Source: Comamonadaceae bacterium (GTDB lineage Bacteria > Pseudomonadota > Gammaproteobacteria > Burkholderiales > Burkholderiaceae_C). From it: a DNA stretch of 62,752 nt. The position numbers were made by a program, and so were the translations under genes. Below, piece after piece: positions 34,974 to 44,739 of the stretch. Positions within the stretch are counted from its first letter, which is position 1; each line of letters begins with the position of its first letter. The DNA lies in NCBI GenBank assembly GCA_947447985.1, contig CANFLX010000014.1, positions 1-62,752 on the forward strand, given 5' to 3'. The notes beneath the pieces are model-generated. The model was not told the origin of the DNA. It was given only the letters and a program-made list of their open reading frames with translations, and searched no databases.

Positions 34974-37691
34974 TTATGCGTACAGCGGGTTGATCTTGTC
35001 GGCTTTGATGCCGTACTTGGCAATCGCCTCGGCCACTTTGGCGGCGGGCAGATGGCCGTCTTCGCTGAGTGCTTTGAGCGCTGCGACCACGATGTAGTGG
35101 CGGTTCACTTCGAAATGCTCGCGCAGCTTGCTGCGGAAGTCCGAGCGGCCGAAGCCGTCGGTGCCCAGCACTTTGTAGGTGCGACCTTTTGGGATGAAGG
35201 GGCGAATCTGCTCGGCATAGGCCTTCATGTAGTCCGTTGATGCCACCACCGGGCCGGAATGCGCCGCGAGCTGTTGCGACACAAAGGAAACACGGGGTGT
35301 CTCCAGCGGGTGCAGCAGGTTGAAGCGCTCGGCGTCCTGACCGTCGCGGGTGAGCTCGTTGAAGCTGGGGCAGCTCCACACATCGGCCTGAATGCCCCAG
35401 TCGGTGGCAAGCAGGGTTTGTGCCGCAATCGACTCGCGCAGGATGGTGCCCGAGCCCAGCAGTTGCACCCGCTTGTCTCCGGCAGCACCGGGCTTGCACA
35501 GGTACATGCCCTTGATGATTTGCTCTTCGGTGCCCGCGGTCAGACCGGGCATGGCGTAGTTTTCGTTCAGCAGGGTCAGGTAATAGAAGACGTTGTCTTG
35601 CTTCTCGACCATGCGCTTCAAGCCGTGGTGCAAGATGACACCGACTTCATGGGCAAATGTGGGGTCGTAACTCACGCAGTTGGGAATCGTGCCGGCCATG
35701 ATGTGGCTGTGGCCGTCTTCGTGCTGCAGGCCTTCGCCATTGAGCGTGGTGCGTCCCGACGTACCGCCCAGCAGGAAGCCACGTGCTTGCATATCGCCCG
35801 CTGCCCAGGCCAAGTCGCCAATGCGCTGGAAGCCGAACATCGAGTAGTACACATAGAAGGGCAACATGATGCGGTTGCTGGTGCTGTAGCTGGTGGCCGC
35901 AGCAATCCAGCTGCTCATGCCGCCGGCTTCGTTGATGCCCTCTTGCAGGATTTGGCCTTGCTTGTCTTCGCGGTAGTACATGACCTGGTCCTTGTCGACA
36001 GGTGTGTACTGCTGGCCTGCAGGGTTGTAAATGCCGATCTGGCGGAACAGACCTTCCATGCCGAAGGTGCGCGCCTCGTCCACCAGAATCGGCACCACGC
36101 GCGGGCCCAGGGCCTGGTCACGCAGCAGCGTGGTCAAAAAGCGCACATAGGCCTGGGTGGTCGAGATTTCACGCCCTTCAGGCGTGGCTTCCATCACTGA
36201 TTTGAAGGTGTCCAGCGAGGGCACGGTGAACTGTTCGTCCGACTTGGTGCGGCGGTGTGGCAGGTAGCCGCCCAGCGCTTTGCGGCGTTCGTGCAGGTAC
36301 TGCATCTCGGGCGTGTCGTCCGCAGGCTTGTAAAAAGGGATGTCGGCGATCTGGCTGTCGGGAATGGGAATGTTGAAGCGATCGCGGAAGGCCTTGACGT
36401 CCTCATCCGTGAGCTTTTTGGTCTGGTGGACGTTGTTCTTGCCTTCGCCGCTTTTGCCCATGCCAAAGCCCTTGACGGTCTTGATCAAGAGCACCGTGGG
36501 TTGGCCTTTGTGGTTGACTGCGGCGTGGTAAGCGGCATAGACCTTTTTCGAGTCATGGCCACCGCGGCGCAACTCGAAAATCTCTTCGTCGCTCATGTGC
36601 GCGACCATGGCCGCAGTGCGGGGGTCTTTGCCGAAGAAATGCTTGCGCACGTAGGCGCCGTCATTGGCCTTCATGGCCTGGTAGTCGCCGTCCAGGGTGT
36701 CCATCATCAGCTTGCGCAGGGCGCCGTCTTTGTCACGCGCCAGCAGCGGATCCCAGCTGCTGCCCCACAGCAGTTTGATGACGTTCCAACCCGCACCCCG
36801 GAACTCGCCTTCGAGCTCTTGAATGATCTTGCCGTTGCCACGCACAGGGCCGTCCAAGCGTTGGAGGTTGCAGTTGATGACAAAAATCAGGTTGTCCAGC
36901 CCCTCGCGGGCCGCCAGGCCGATAGCCCCCAGCGACTCCACTTCGTCCATTTCGCCGTCGCCGCAGAACACCCACACCTTGCGGTTTTCGGTATTGGCAA
37001 TGCCACGGGCGTGCAAGTACTTCAAGAAGCGCGCCTGGTAAATCGCCATCAAGGGGCCCAGGCCCATGGACACGGTGGGGAACTGCCAGAACTCAGGCAT
37101 CAGCTTGGGGTGCGGGTAGCTGGACAGGCCTTTGCCGTCCACTTCCTGGCGGAAGTTGAGCAGTTGCTCTTCGGTCAAGCGGCCTTCTAGATAGGCCCTG
37201 GCATAGACACCGGGGGAAACATGCCCTTGTATATAGAGGCAGTCGCCACCGTGGTTTGCGCTCTCGGCGTGCCAGAAGTGGTTGAAGCCGGCACCAAACA
37301 GACTGGCCAGGGACGCGAAAGAGCCAATGTGGCCGCCCAAGTCGCCGCCGTCCACCGGATGGTGGCGGTTGGCCTTGACCACCATGGCCATGGCGTTCCA
37401 GCGCATGTAGGCGCGCAGGCGCTCTTCAATCTCTAAATTGCCCGGCGCGTGTTCCTGCTGCTCGGTTTCAATCGTGTTGACATAGCCCGTGGTGGCAGAA
37501 AACGGCATGTCGATGCTCTTCTGGCGGGCATGCTCCAACAGCTGCTCCAGCAGAAAGTGGGCGCGCTCCGGGCCCTCGGCTTCGATCACGGCGGACAGTG
37601 CGTCCATCCACTCGCGGGTCTCAAGCGCATCGATGTCGCTACCCACCTGAAACGGTGGCGTGGGGCTGGTGTTGGAAGCAGGGTTCGTCAT
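34974..37691 (-). CDS. aceE: Pyruvate dehydrogenase E1 (homodimeric)
   Basis: A 905-residue thiamine-diphosphate enzyme that decarboxylates pyruvate and acetylates lipoyl groups of E2. The N terminus (ETREWMDALSAVI) and HPVDGGDLGGHIGSFAS are typical of the single-chain AceE; the ThDP/Mg site reads GDGEMDEVESLGAI...FVINCN, and RTTLNGEGLQHEDGHSH and the C-terminal VLGTDGFGRSD are intact. Length is close to E. coli AceE (887). It is first in aceE-aceF-lpdA and divergent from a kinase/regulator pair, across a 158-base gap with a long palindrome at 37753-37793. Confidence 0.97.
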   Translation of the reverse strand: MTNPASNTSPTPPFQVGSDIDALETREWMDALSAVIEAEGPERAHFLLEQLLEHARQKSIDMPFSATTGYVNTIETEQQEHAPGNLEIEERLRAYMRWNAMAMVVKANRHHPVDGGDLGGHIGSFASLASLFGAGFNHFWHAESANHGGDCLYIQGHVSPGVYARAYLEGRLTEEQLLNFRQEVDGKGLSSYPHPKLMPEFWQFPTVSMGLGPLMAIYQARFLKYLHARGIANTENRKVWVFCGDGEMDEVESLGAIGLAAREGLDNLIFVINCNLQRLDGPVRGNGKIIQELEGEFRGAGWNVIKLLWGSSWDPLLARDKDGALRKLMMDTLDGDYQAMKANDGAYVRKHFFGKDPRTAAMVAHMSDEEIFELRRGGHDSKKVYAAYHAAVNHKGQPTVLLIKTVKGFGMGKSGEGKNNVHQTKKLTDEDVKAFRDRFNIPIPDSQIADIPFYKPADDTPEMQYLHERRKALGGYLPHRRTKSDEQFTVPSLDTFKSVMEATPEGREISTTQAYVRFLTTLLRDQALGPRVVPILVDEARTFGMEGLFRQIGIYNPAGQQYTPVDKDQVMYYREDKQGQILQEGINEAGGMSSWIAAATSYSTSNRIMLPFYVYYSMFGFQRIGDLAWAAGDMQARGFLLGGTSGRTTLNGEGLQHEDGHSHIMAGTIPNCVSYDPTFAHEVGVILHHGLKRMVEKQDNVFYYLTLLNENYAMPGLTAGTEEQIIKGMYLCKPGAAGDKRVQLLGSGTILRESIAAQTLLATDWGIQADVWSCPSFNELTRDGQDAERFNLLHPLETPRVSFVSQQLAAHSGPVVASTDYMKAYAEQIRPFIPKGRTYKVLGTDGFGRSDFRSKLREHFEVNRHYIVVAALKALSEDGHLPAAKVAEAIAKYGIKADKINPLYA

Positions 37692-37752
37692 GTCTGTCCT
37701 CGTGGTTTTGTGTTTAACGGCTCACTGTAGCGAGTTTCGCACAACTTGGCGA

Positions 37753-37793
37753 AAATTTCAAATAATGCTTTTTCATCTCATTATGTGAAATTT
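37753..37793. promoter_or_regulatory. Long palindrome between aceE and sensor kinase (candidate operator)
   Basis: AAATTTCAAATAATG (37753-37767) is mirrored by CATTATGTGAAATTT (37779-37793) with 14 of 15 pairs and an 11-base centre. It lies midway in the divergent gap, 61 bases from the aceE start and 56 from the kinase start, in an AT-rich pocket of a GC-rich genome. Position and symmetry suggest a regulator binding site acting on one or both promoters. Which protein binds is unknown. Confidence 0.6.
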
Positions 37794-37849
37794 AGGAAAA
37801 CGAAACTCCGATACACGGGCCTGAAAAGCCGCCCGCCTACACTTGCACC

Positions 37850-40339
37850 ATGCCACTTGGATCATTCATTGCCCTGCCTCAACATCTGGAGATACCCGCG
37901 GTTAAACGCGCCCGGCGCTGGTGGCACCACCTTGCGCCCCACCGCCAGGACTGGGTCGCGATGCTGGCACCCTTGGCGGCGGTCGCACTTTTCATGGCGG
38001 CCATCGTGGCGGCGCTTGGCTATTTGCAACTTGAAGAGATGGACCGTGAGCAGCAGGCGGTGCAGCGCGACGTGGAATACACCCACCAGCGCCTACGCCT
38101 GCGCCTGCTGGAGCGCCAGGAGCAACTCGCGCGCATTGGCCGTGAAATCTCGAACCACGAAATCAACGCCGAAGGCTTTCGCGGTCGCGTAGCGGCCCTG
38201 CTCAACCAGTACCCCGAACTCCAGGGCGCCGCATGGTTGGATGACAAAAAGCGCGTGCAAAGCAGCACAGGGTCCACCGCCGCGTGGCTGTTTCACAGTC
38301 GGCCGAATGGCGCAGTCACGCTGCAGGTGGAGGGCGATACGGGGTTCAAGCGGGCGCGAGAACTCCAACAAATCGTCTATTTGCAACGCAGCAAAATCGG
38401 TGAGAACGCGCCGCTGCTGCAGATTTTTGTTCCGCTGATGAGCGAACGCCGGTTTGCTGGCGTTCTGCTGGCCGAGTTCTCGCTGGACAGTCTGTACCAG
38501 TACGGTATACCGAGTGAGATTTCGTCGCGTTACGCCGTCTCTCTCTTGGACGCCAAGGGTGCGGTGCTCGCGGGTGTGGCTTTGCCGATCAAAGAGAGCG
38601 CCGTCCAAATGCCCTGGAGGCGCAAAGCCAACACCTACGCCATGCCGATCTCCCCCGTCGGGGTGGACCTCACCATCCGTGCCCAGGCCTACCGGGCATC
38701 CATGGGCCTGATTGGCAGTGGCTTGTTCTGGCTGGTCAGCGCCCTGGCGCTCATGACCACCTGGATGCTGGTGGCCAACTGGCGCCACAGCCGCAAGCGG
38801 CTGCAAGCCCAAAAGGCCTTGTTGTCAGAAACCAACTTCCGCCGCGCCATGGAAAACTCCATGCTGACCGGTATGCGCGCTATGGACCTCCAGGGTCGCA
38901 TTACCTATGTCAATGCCGCCTTTTGCATGATGACAGGCTGGAGTGAGTCCGAACTGGTTGGGCGCACCGCCCCCTTTCCCTACTGGCCCGAGAGCGACCA
39001 CGAACAACTCACCGCATTGCTGGACCAGGAGCTTGCTGGCAAGACAACCCAAGGCGGCATTCAAGTGCGGGTGAAGCGCCGCGATGGCGTGCTGTTTGAC
39101 GCGCGGCTGTACGTCGCACCCTTGATCGATGCCCTGGGCGCGCAGACCGGTTGGGTCACTTCCATGACCGACATTACCGAACCCAACCGGGTGCGCGAGC
39201 AACTCTCGGCTTCCCACCTGCGGTTCACCACGGTGCTTGAAGCCCTGGACGCCTCCATCTCCGTGGCACCCCTGGGCAGCGACGAACTGGTGTTTGCCAA
39301 CAAGCTGTACCGACAGTGGTTTGGAACGCAGGCCGGGGGCCATTTGCAATTGGTCGCAGAAGCCGGCATGCCGCAAGCAAAAACCCCGCAGGAAACCGAG
39401 GACGACGTGGATGCGTTCGCCGGATTCCCCTTGAGTTCGCTGGCCGACAGCGACGTCGGGAGCGCTGAGTTGTTTGTCAGCACCTTGGGCAAATGGCTGG
39501 AGGTACGCACCCGCTACCTGAGCTGGGTGGACGGGCGACTGGCGCAAATGGTGATCGCCACCGACATCACCAGCCGCCGGCTGGCCGAGGAACAAGCGGC
39601 AACGCAGGCTGAAAAGGCCCAATCCGCCAGTCGCATGATCACCATGGGAGAGATGGCCTCGAGCGTGGCGCACGAACTTAACCAGCCGCTCACGGCCATC
39701 AACAATTACTGCAACGGCATGGTTTCGCGGATCAAAGAGCAGCAAATTACAGAAGAAGAACTGCTGGGTGCGCTCGACAAAACCGCCAAACAGGCCCAGC
39801 GCGCCGGAAAAATCATTCAGCGCATCCGCAGTTTCGTCAAACGCAGTGAACCCAATCGCACGCACTCGGACGTTGAAACCATGGTCACCGAGGCGCTGGA
39901 GCTGGCCGAACTCGAATTGCGCCGCTTCAGCGTGCGCTTGGTCAGCCACGTCGCAAGCGACTTACCCGATGTGATGGTGGACCGCATTTTGATTGAACAG
40001 GTGCTGGTCAATCTGCTTCGCAATGCAGCGGAGTCGATTGACGCAGCGCAGCGGCCGGCCCCCGAGCGCAATGTCGAATTACAGGTGGCAAGCACCACAT
40101 TTGAGGGGCGCAAAGGCGTGGAATTTGCCGTTCAAGACAGCGGCAAAGGCATTGCACCCGAGGTCATGGCGCGTCTGTACGAGGCGTTTTATTCGACCAA
40201 AGCCGACGGTATGGGCATTGGCCTGAGCCTGTGCCGCTCCATCGTCGAGTCGCACCGGGGGCGGATGACGGCCCAGAACCTCTACAATGGTTCGGAGGTT
40301 TCGGGGTGCAAGTTTCTGTTTTGGCTGCCTCTGGAATGA
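37850..40339 (+). CDS. PAS-domain sensor histidine kinase (FixL/DctB-type transmitter)
   Basis: An 829-residue membrane kinase. TM1 lies near residues 40-62 and TM2 near 284-308, enclosing a ~220-residue extracytoplasmic sensor region (CHASE/dCache-like in position, LQVEGDTGFKRARELQ...FAGVLLAEFSLD). Two PAS segments follow (~325-440, MRAMDLQGRITYVNAAFC; ~455-570), then the HisKA box SSVAHELNQPLTAINNY with phospho-His608, NLLRNAAESI and the ATP-lid GMGIGLSLCRSIVESHRG. The transmitter type is that of DctB/FixL. The FixJ-type regulator follows after 58 bases, and aceE is divergent, suggesting control of pyruvate or related carbon use. Confidence 0.92.
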   Translation: MPLGSFIALPQHLEIPAVKRARRWWHHLAPHRQDWVAMLAPLAAVALFMAAIVAALGYLQLEEMDREQQAVQRDVEYTHQRLRLRLLERQEQLARIGREISNHEINAEGFRGRVAALLNQYPELQGAAWLDDKKRVQSSTGSTAAWLFHSRPNGAVTLQVEGDTGFKRARELQQIVYLQRSKIGENAPLLQIFVPLMSERRFAGVLLAEFSLDSLYQYGIPSEISSRYAVSLLDAKGAVLAGVALPIKESAVQMPWRRKANTYAMPISPVGVDLTIRAQAYRASMGLIGSGLFWLVSALALMTTWMLVANWRHSRKRLQAQKALLSETNFRRAMENSMLTGMRAMDLQGRITYVNAAFCMMTGWSESELVGRTAPFPYWPESDHEQLTALLDQELAGKTTQGGIQVRVKRRDGVLFDARLYVAPLIDALGAQTGWVTSMTDITEPNRVREQLSASHLRFTTVLEALDASISVAPLGSDELVFANKLYRQWFGTQAGGHLQLVAEAGMPQAKTPQETEDDVDAFAGFPLSSLADSDVGSAELFVSTLGKWLEVRTRYLSWVDGRLAQMVIATDITSRRLAEEQAATQAEKAQSASRMITMGEMASSVAHELNQPLTAINNYCNGMVSRIKEQQITEEELLGALDKTAKQAQRAGKIIQRIRSFVKRSEPNRTHSDVETMVTEALELAELELRRFSVRLVSHVASDLPDVMVDRILIEQVLVNLLRNAAESIDAAQRPAPERNVELQVASTTFEGRKGVEFAVQDSGKGIAPEVMARLYEAFYSTKADGMGIGLSLCRSIVESHRGRMTAQNLYNGSEVSGCKFLFWLPLE

Positions 40340-40397
40340 GTGGGTCCGCCTGAAAATGGCGGAGTCAACAGAATAACGACTTGAGTTGGAAGTATTC

Positions 40398-41024
40398 ATG
40401 AGCTTGATCCCCAAAAAAGGCACGGTCTATGTCGTGGACGACGACGAAGCGGTTCGCGATTCCCTGCAGTGGTTGCTCGAGGGCAAAGGCTACAGGGTCC
40501 GCTGCTTTGACTCGGCTGAGTCTTTCTTAAGCCGCTACGACGCCCGCGAAGTGGCCTGCCTGATCGTCGACATCCGCATGGGCGGCATGACGGGTCTGGA
40601 ACTCCAATCCCGTTTGATCGAAGTGCGCTCGCCCCTGCCCATTGTGTTCATCACCGGCCACGGCGACGTGCCCATGGCCGTGGACACCATGAAAAAAGGC
40701 GCGATGGACTTCATCCAGAAGCCTTTCAACGAAGCCGAACTGGTGCCGCTGGTCGAAAAAATGCTGGAGCAAGCCAAAGAGTCCTTCGCCGGATCACAGC
40801 TCGCCGCCAGCCGCGAAACGCTGTTGTCCAAGCTCACGCTGCGTGAATCGCAGGTGCTGGAGCGCATTGTTGCCGGACGCCTGAACAAGCAAATCGCCGA
40901 CGACCTCGGGATCAGCATCAAGACCGTGGAAGCCCACCGCGCCAACATCATGGAAAAACTCAGCGCCAACACCGTGGCCGACTTGCTCAAGATCGCCCTC
41001 GGTCAGCCGACGTCTAAATCCTGA
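40398..41024 (+). CDS. FixJ/NarL-family response regulator
   Basis: A 208-residue regulator. The receiver domain has VDDDEAVRD, phospho-acceptor Asp58 in CLIVDIRMGGMTG and Lys near 109 in FIQKPFNEAEL; the C-terminal LuxR-type HTH reads LRESQVLERIVAGRLNKQIADDLGISIKTVEAHRANIM. ATG 40398 has GGAAG upstream; a TTG at 40386 is less likely. It is the evident partner of the preceding kinase. The nearest divergent genes are the pdh cluster, and downstream lies folD, so a role in central-carbon control is inferred from position only. Confidence 0.92.
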   Translation: MSLIPKKGTVYVVDDDEAVRDSLQWLLEGKGYRVRCFDSAESFLSRYDAREVACLIVDIRMGGMTGLELQSRLIEVRSPLPIVFITGHGDVPMAVDTMKKGAMDFIQKPFNEAELVPLVEKMLEQAKESFAGSQLAASRETLLSKLTLRESQVLERIVAGRLNKQIADDLGISIKTVEAHRANIMEKLSANTVADLLKIALGQPTSKS

Positions 41025-41083
41025 GTCTTTGTATTTCATAACAACAGCGCACCATTGGCGCTGTATCCCTCGACCTATCGACC

Positions 41084-41953
41084 ATGCCCACAAGCTCCAC
41101 TGCAAACCAGGCCCTCAACATTGACGGCGTCGCCCTGTCCGCCCAGCTGCGGGAGGACGTCACACGCCGCACTTTGGCGCTCAAGGCGCGTGGCATTACG
41201 CCAGGCTTGGCGGTGGTTCTGGTGGGTGACAACCCGGCCTCCCAGGTCTATGTGCGCAACAAGGTCAAAGCCTGCGCCGACTCCGGCCTGCACTCTGTGT
41301 TGGAGCGCTACGACGCCGACATGACCGAGGCGGCGCTGTTGGCGCGCATTGACGCGCTGAACCAAGACCCCAGCATCCACGGCATCCTGGTGCAGCTCCC
41401 GGTGCCCGCCCATATCGATGCCAACAAAGTGATCGAGGCGATTTCGCCCTCCAAAGACGTCGACGGTTTTCACATCGCCAGCGCAGGTGCCCTGATGGTC
41501 GGCCAGCCCGGCTTTTTGCCCTGCACACCGTACGGCTGCATGAAGATGCTGGAATCCATTGGCTACGACCTGCGTGGCAAACACGCGGTGGTCATCGGTC
41601 GCAGCAACATCGTGGGCAAGCCCATGGCCATGATGCTGCTGCAAAAGAATGCCACCGTCACCATTTGCCACAGCGGCACCAAAGACCTCAAAGCCATCAC
41701 CCAGCAGGCCGATGTGATCGTCGCAGCCGTGGGCAAGCGCAATGTGCTGACGGCCGACATGGTCAAACCCGGTGCGGTGGTGATTGACGTGGGCATGAAC
41801 CGCAACGACGAAGGCAAGCTCTGCGGCGACGTGGATTTTGAAGGCGTGCGCAAGGTGGCCAGTTACATCACCCCCGTGCCCGGCGGTGTCGGCCCCATGA
41901 CCATCACCATGTTGCTGGTCAACACGCTGGAATCGGCAGAACGCAGCGCATGA
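41084..41953 (+). CDS. folD: Bifunctional methylenetetrahydrofolate dehydrogenase / cyclohydrolase
   Basis: A 289-residue one-carbon enzyme that interconverts methylene-, methenyl- and 10-formyl-tetrahydrofolate with NADP+. Family marks are [17 protein letters not shown] (with the catalytic Tyr and Lys), [22 protein letters not shown], the dinucleotide site [16 protein letters not shown] and [15 protein letters not shown]. Length matches FolD. It starts 59 bases after the response regulator and overlaps prlC by four bases. Secure assignment. Confidence 0.96.
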   Translation: MPTSSTANQALNIDGVALSAQLREDVTRRTLALKARGITPGLAVVLVGDNPASQVYVRNKVKACADSGLHSVLERYDADMTEAALLARIDALNQDPSIHGILVQLPVPAHIDANKVIEAISPSKDVDGFHIASAGALMVGQPGFLPCTPYGCMKMLESIGYDLRGKHAVVIGRSNIVGKPMAMMLLQKNATVTICHSGTKDLKAITQQADVIVAAVGKRNVLTADMVKPGAVVIDVGMNRNDEGKLCGDVDFEGVRKVASYITPVPGGVGPMTITMLLVNTLESAERSA

Positions 41954-44016
41954 GCAATCCCCTGCTTGGTGCGTCGACGATGCCCCTGTTTGACCAGATT
42001 CAGCCGGAGCATGTGGCCCCGGCCATCGAGCAGCTGCTGGCGCAGGCGCAAACCGCGCTGGACACGGTGACGGCCCCCGACTTTCCCGCCGAATGGTCCG
42101 CCATGGCCACAACGCTGGATGTCGCCAACGAAAAACTCAGCATCGCCTGGGGTGCGGTGAGCCACCTCAACAGTGTGGCCGACAGCCCCGAACTGCGCGC
42201 GGCCTACAACACGGCCCTGCCCCTGGTGACCGAGTTTTGGACCCGCCTGGGTGCCGACGAACGCCTGTACGCCAAGTACAAGGCCATGGATCCTGCCAGT
42301 CTGAACGCGGAGCAGCGCCAAGCGCACACCAACGCGATGCGCAATTTCGTGCTGGGCGGCGCAGAACTGCACGGCGCAGCGCGCGAACGCTTTGCGCAGA
42401 TCCAGGAGCGCTCAGCCGAACTCAGCCAGAAATTCAGCGAAAACACGCTGGACGCTACCGACGCCTACGCCTACTTCGCCACGGCCGAAGAGTTGGCCGG
42501 CGTGCCCGCCGACGTGGTCCAAGCGGCCCGCACTGCCGCAGTGGTGGACGGCAAAGAAGGCTACAAGCTGACCCTGAAAATGCCCTGCTACCTGCCGGTG
42601 ATGCAGTTCGCCACCAGCAGCGCCCTGCGCGCCACGCTGTACCGCGCGTATGTCACGCGCGCCTCGCTGGAGTCGGCGCCCGAGGCCCAAAAGTTCGACA
42701 ACGCCCCGGTGATGCAGGAGATCTTGGCCCTGCGCCAGGAAGAAGCCAAGCTTCTGGGCTTTGCCAACTTCGGCGAACTCTCCATCGCCCCCAAAATGGC
42801 CGAATCGCCTGAGGTGGTGATTTCCTTCCTGCGCGATTTGGCACGCCGCGCCCGGCCCTATGCCGAGCGGGATGTGGCTGAGCTGCGCGCTTTTGCCGCC
42901 GAACAGCTGAGCCTGAACGACCCGCAAGCCTGGGACTGGCCTTTTATTGGCGAAAAGCTCAAGGAGGCCCGTTACGCCTTCAGCGAGCAAGAGGTCAAGC
43001 AATACTTCACCCTGCCCAAGGTACTTGCGGGACTCTTCAAGATCGTGGAAAGCCTGTTCGATGTGCGCATCTCGCTTGACAGCGCCCCTGTTTGGAACGA
43101 GAGCGTTCAGTTTTACCGGGTTGAGCGGCAAACCCCTGCTGGCACCAAGCTCATCGGCCAGTTCTACCTGGACCCGAGTGCGCGCAGCGGCAAGCGCGGC
43201 GGCGCCTGGATGGACGATGTGCGCACCCGCTGGTTGCGGCCTGACACTGGCCTGCTGCAAACACCGATTGCCCACCTGGTGTGCAACTTTGCCGAAGGTG
43301 GCATGAGCGACGGTGTGGAAAAACCACCGCTGCTCTCACACGACGACGTCACCACCCTCTTCCACGAGTTCGGCCACGGCCTGCACCACCTGCTCACGCA
43401 AGTGAATGAGCGTGACGTCGCAGGCATCAGCGGCGTGGAATGGGACGCCGTAGAGCTACCCAGCCAGTTCATGGAAAACTTTTGCTGGGAATGGAATGTG
43501 ATCGCCCACATGACTGCCCACGTAGACACCGGCGAGCCGCTGCCCCGCGCCCTGTTTGACAAGATGCTGGCCGCGCGCAACTTCCAAAGCGGTATGCAGA
43601 CACTGCGCCAAATCGAGTTTTCTTTGTTTGACATGCTGCTGCACACCCAGCACGCACCGCACGACGACGCTTTGGTCTTGTTGCAACAAGTGCGCGACGA
43701 AGTCGCTGTGCTGCCCAGCCCGGCGTTCAGCCGCAGCATCAACACCTTCAGCCACATCTTTGCCGGTGGCTACGCCGCAGGCTATTACAGCTACAAATGG
43801 GCCGAAGTGCTCAGCGCTGACGCCTATGCCGCGTTTGAAGAATCGGCTCTAGAGACCGGCGACCCCAGCCCTGCCACGGGCAAGAAGTATTTGCAAAACA
43901 TCCTGGAAGCGGGCGGCAGCCGTCCTGCCATGGAGTCTTTCAAAGCCTTTCGCGGCCGCGAACCGACCTTGGACGCACTGCTGCGGCACCAGGGGATGGC
44001 CCAGGCACAGCACTGA
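41950..44016 (+). CDS. prlC: Oligopeptidase A (M3 metallopeptidase)
   Basis: A 688-residue cytosolic zinc peptidase that degrades short peptides, including cleaved signal peptides. The zinc motif [11 protein letters not shown] (His-Glu-x-x-His) lies near residue 475, and the third ligand Glu is expected in the following NFCWEW segment; the C-terminal substrate-binding [15 protein letters not shown] is present. It overlaps folD by four bases, so the pair is probably translated together. Length fits PrlC (E. coli 680). Confidence 0.94.
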   Translation: MSNPLLGASTMPLFDQIQPEHVAPAIEQLLAQAQTALDTVTAPDFPAEWSAMATTLDVANEKLSIAWGAVSHLNSVADSPELRAAYNTALPLVTEFWTRLGADERLYAKYKAMDPASLNAEQRQAHTNAMRNFVLGGAELHGAARERFAQIQERSAELSQKFSENTLDATDAYAYFATAEELAGVPADVVQAARTAAVVDGKEGYKLTLKMPCYLPVMQFATSSALRATLYRAYVTRASLESAPEAQKFDNAPVMQEILALRQEEAKLLGFANFGELSIAPKMAESPEVVISFLRDLARRARPYAERDVAELRAFAAEQLSLNDPQAWDWPFIGEKLKEARYAFSEQEVKQYFTLPKVLAGLFKIVESLFDVRISLDSAPVWNESVQFYRVERQTPAGTKLIGQFYLDPSARSGKRGGAWMDDVRTRWLRPDTGLLQTPIAHLVCNFAEGGMSDGVEKPPLLSHDDVTTLFHEFGHGLHHLLTQVNERDVAGISGVEWDAVELPSQFMENFCWEWNVIAHMTAHVDTGEPLPRALFDKMLAARNFQSGMQTLRQIEFSLFDMLLHTQHAPHDDALVLLQQVRDEVAVLPSPAFSRSINTFSHIFAGGYAAGYYSYKWAEVLSADAYAAFEESALETGDPSPATGKKYLQNILEAGGSRPAMESFKAFRGREPTLDALLRHQGMAQAQH

Positions 44017-44026
44017 CCAGGGGTCT

Positions 44027-44047
44027 GCGCGAGACGCGCGCTCGCGC
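44027..44047. terminator. Hairpin between convergent prlC and HNH gene
   Basis: GCGCGAG (44027-44033) pairs with CTCGCGC (44041-44047) around a 7-base loop, in the 31-base gap between two convergent stop codons. No T run; it may serve both strands. Confidence 0.4.
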
Positions 44048-44605
44048 CTAAGCCAGCAGTCTCGAAGACCGTGGCACGTGCGACATCAAAAACTCCATCT
44101 GGTCCGCCAGGATGCGGCGGTTGCGCAGGATGAAGTCTTCCCACAGGCTGGGCACATAGGGTGCGTACAGCAGCGGCATGTGGGCTTGCTCGGGGGTGCG
44201 GCTGCTCTTGCGGTGGTTGCAGGGGCGGCAGGCGGTGACCACGTTCATCCAGGTGTCCACACCCTGCTGCGCAAACGGCACGATGTGCTCGCGCGTGAGG
44301 TCTGACTCATGAAAATGCCCACCGCAATAGGCGCAGACATTGCGATCCCGCGCAAACAGCTTCCCGTTGGTCAGGCCGGGACGCAGATTGAAGGGATTGA
44401 TGTTGGGCACGCCGCGCGTGCCGATGATGCTGTTGACCCGGATTACCGATTGCTGGCCGGTGATGGCGTTGTGGCCGCCGCGAAAGACGGCGATCTCGGC
44501 GCCGGACTCCCAGCGCACCTCGCCTGCGGCATAGTTGACCACCGCCTGTTCAAGAGAAATCCAGGACTGGGGAAGCCCCTGCGCCGACAACTTCAAGACT
44601 TTCAC
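44048..44605 (-). CDS. HNH endonuclease-family protein
   Basis: A 185-residue protein. The HNH core (~residues 95-145) has two zinc-knuckle pairs, CAYCGG and CRPCNHRK, with the catalytic His/Asn in LTREHIVPFAQQGVDTWMNVV. I choose GTG 44605 (KVLKLSAQG) because GGAGG lies eight bases upstream; another GTG at 44641 extends 12 residues but has no such signal. Proteins of this layout (N-terminal LKLSAQGLPQSWISLEQAV domain) are widespread in proteobacteria as single chromosomal genes, not phage-linked; their targets are unknown. Divergent from ribF. Confidence 0.87.
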   Translation of the reverse strand: MKVLKLSAQGLPQSWISLEQAVVNYAAGEVRWESGAEIAVFRGGHNAITGQQSVIRVNSIIGTRGVPNINPFNLRPGLTNGKLFARDRNVCAYCGGHFHESDLTREHIVPFAQQGVDTWMNVVTACRPCNHRKSSRTPEQAHMPLLYAPYVPSLWEDFILRNRRILADQMEFLMSHVPRSSRLLA

Positions 44606-44739
44606 AAACAACGCCTCCAGATACGGTTGATCAACCACCACGGAACGCCAAATGCGGCAGGTCTGCGCGCGCTGTGAGCGCCGCCAGAGCCTGCGTCACA
44701 ATATACCCTCATTCAGTGACAGACAGCACCCACTACTCC

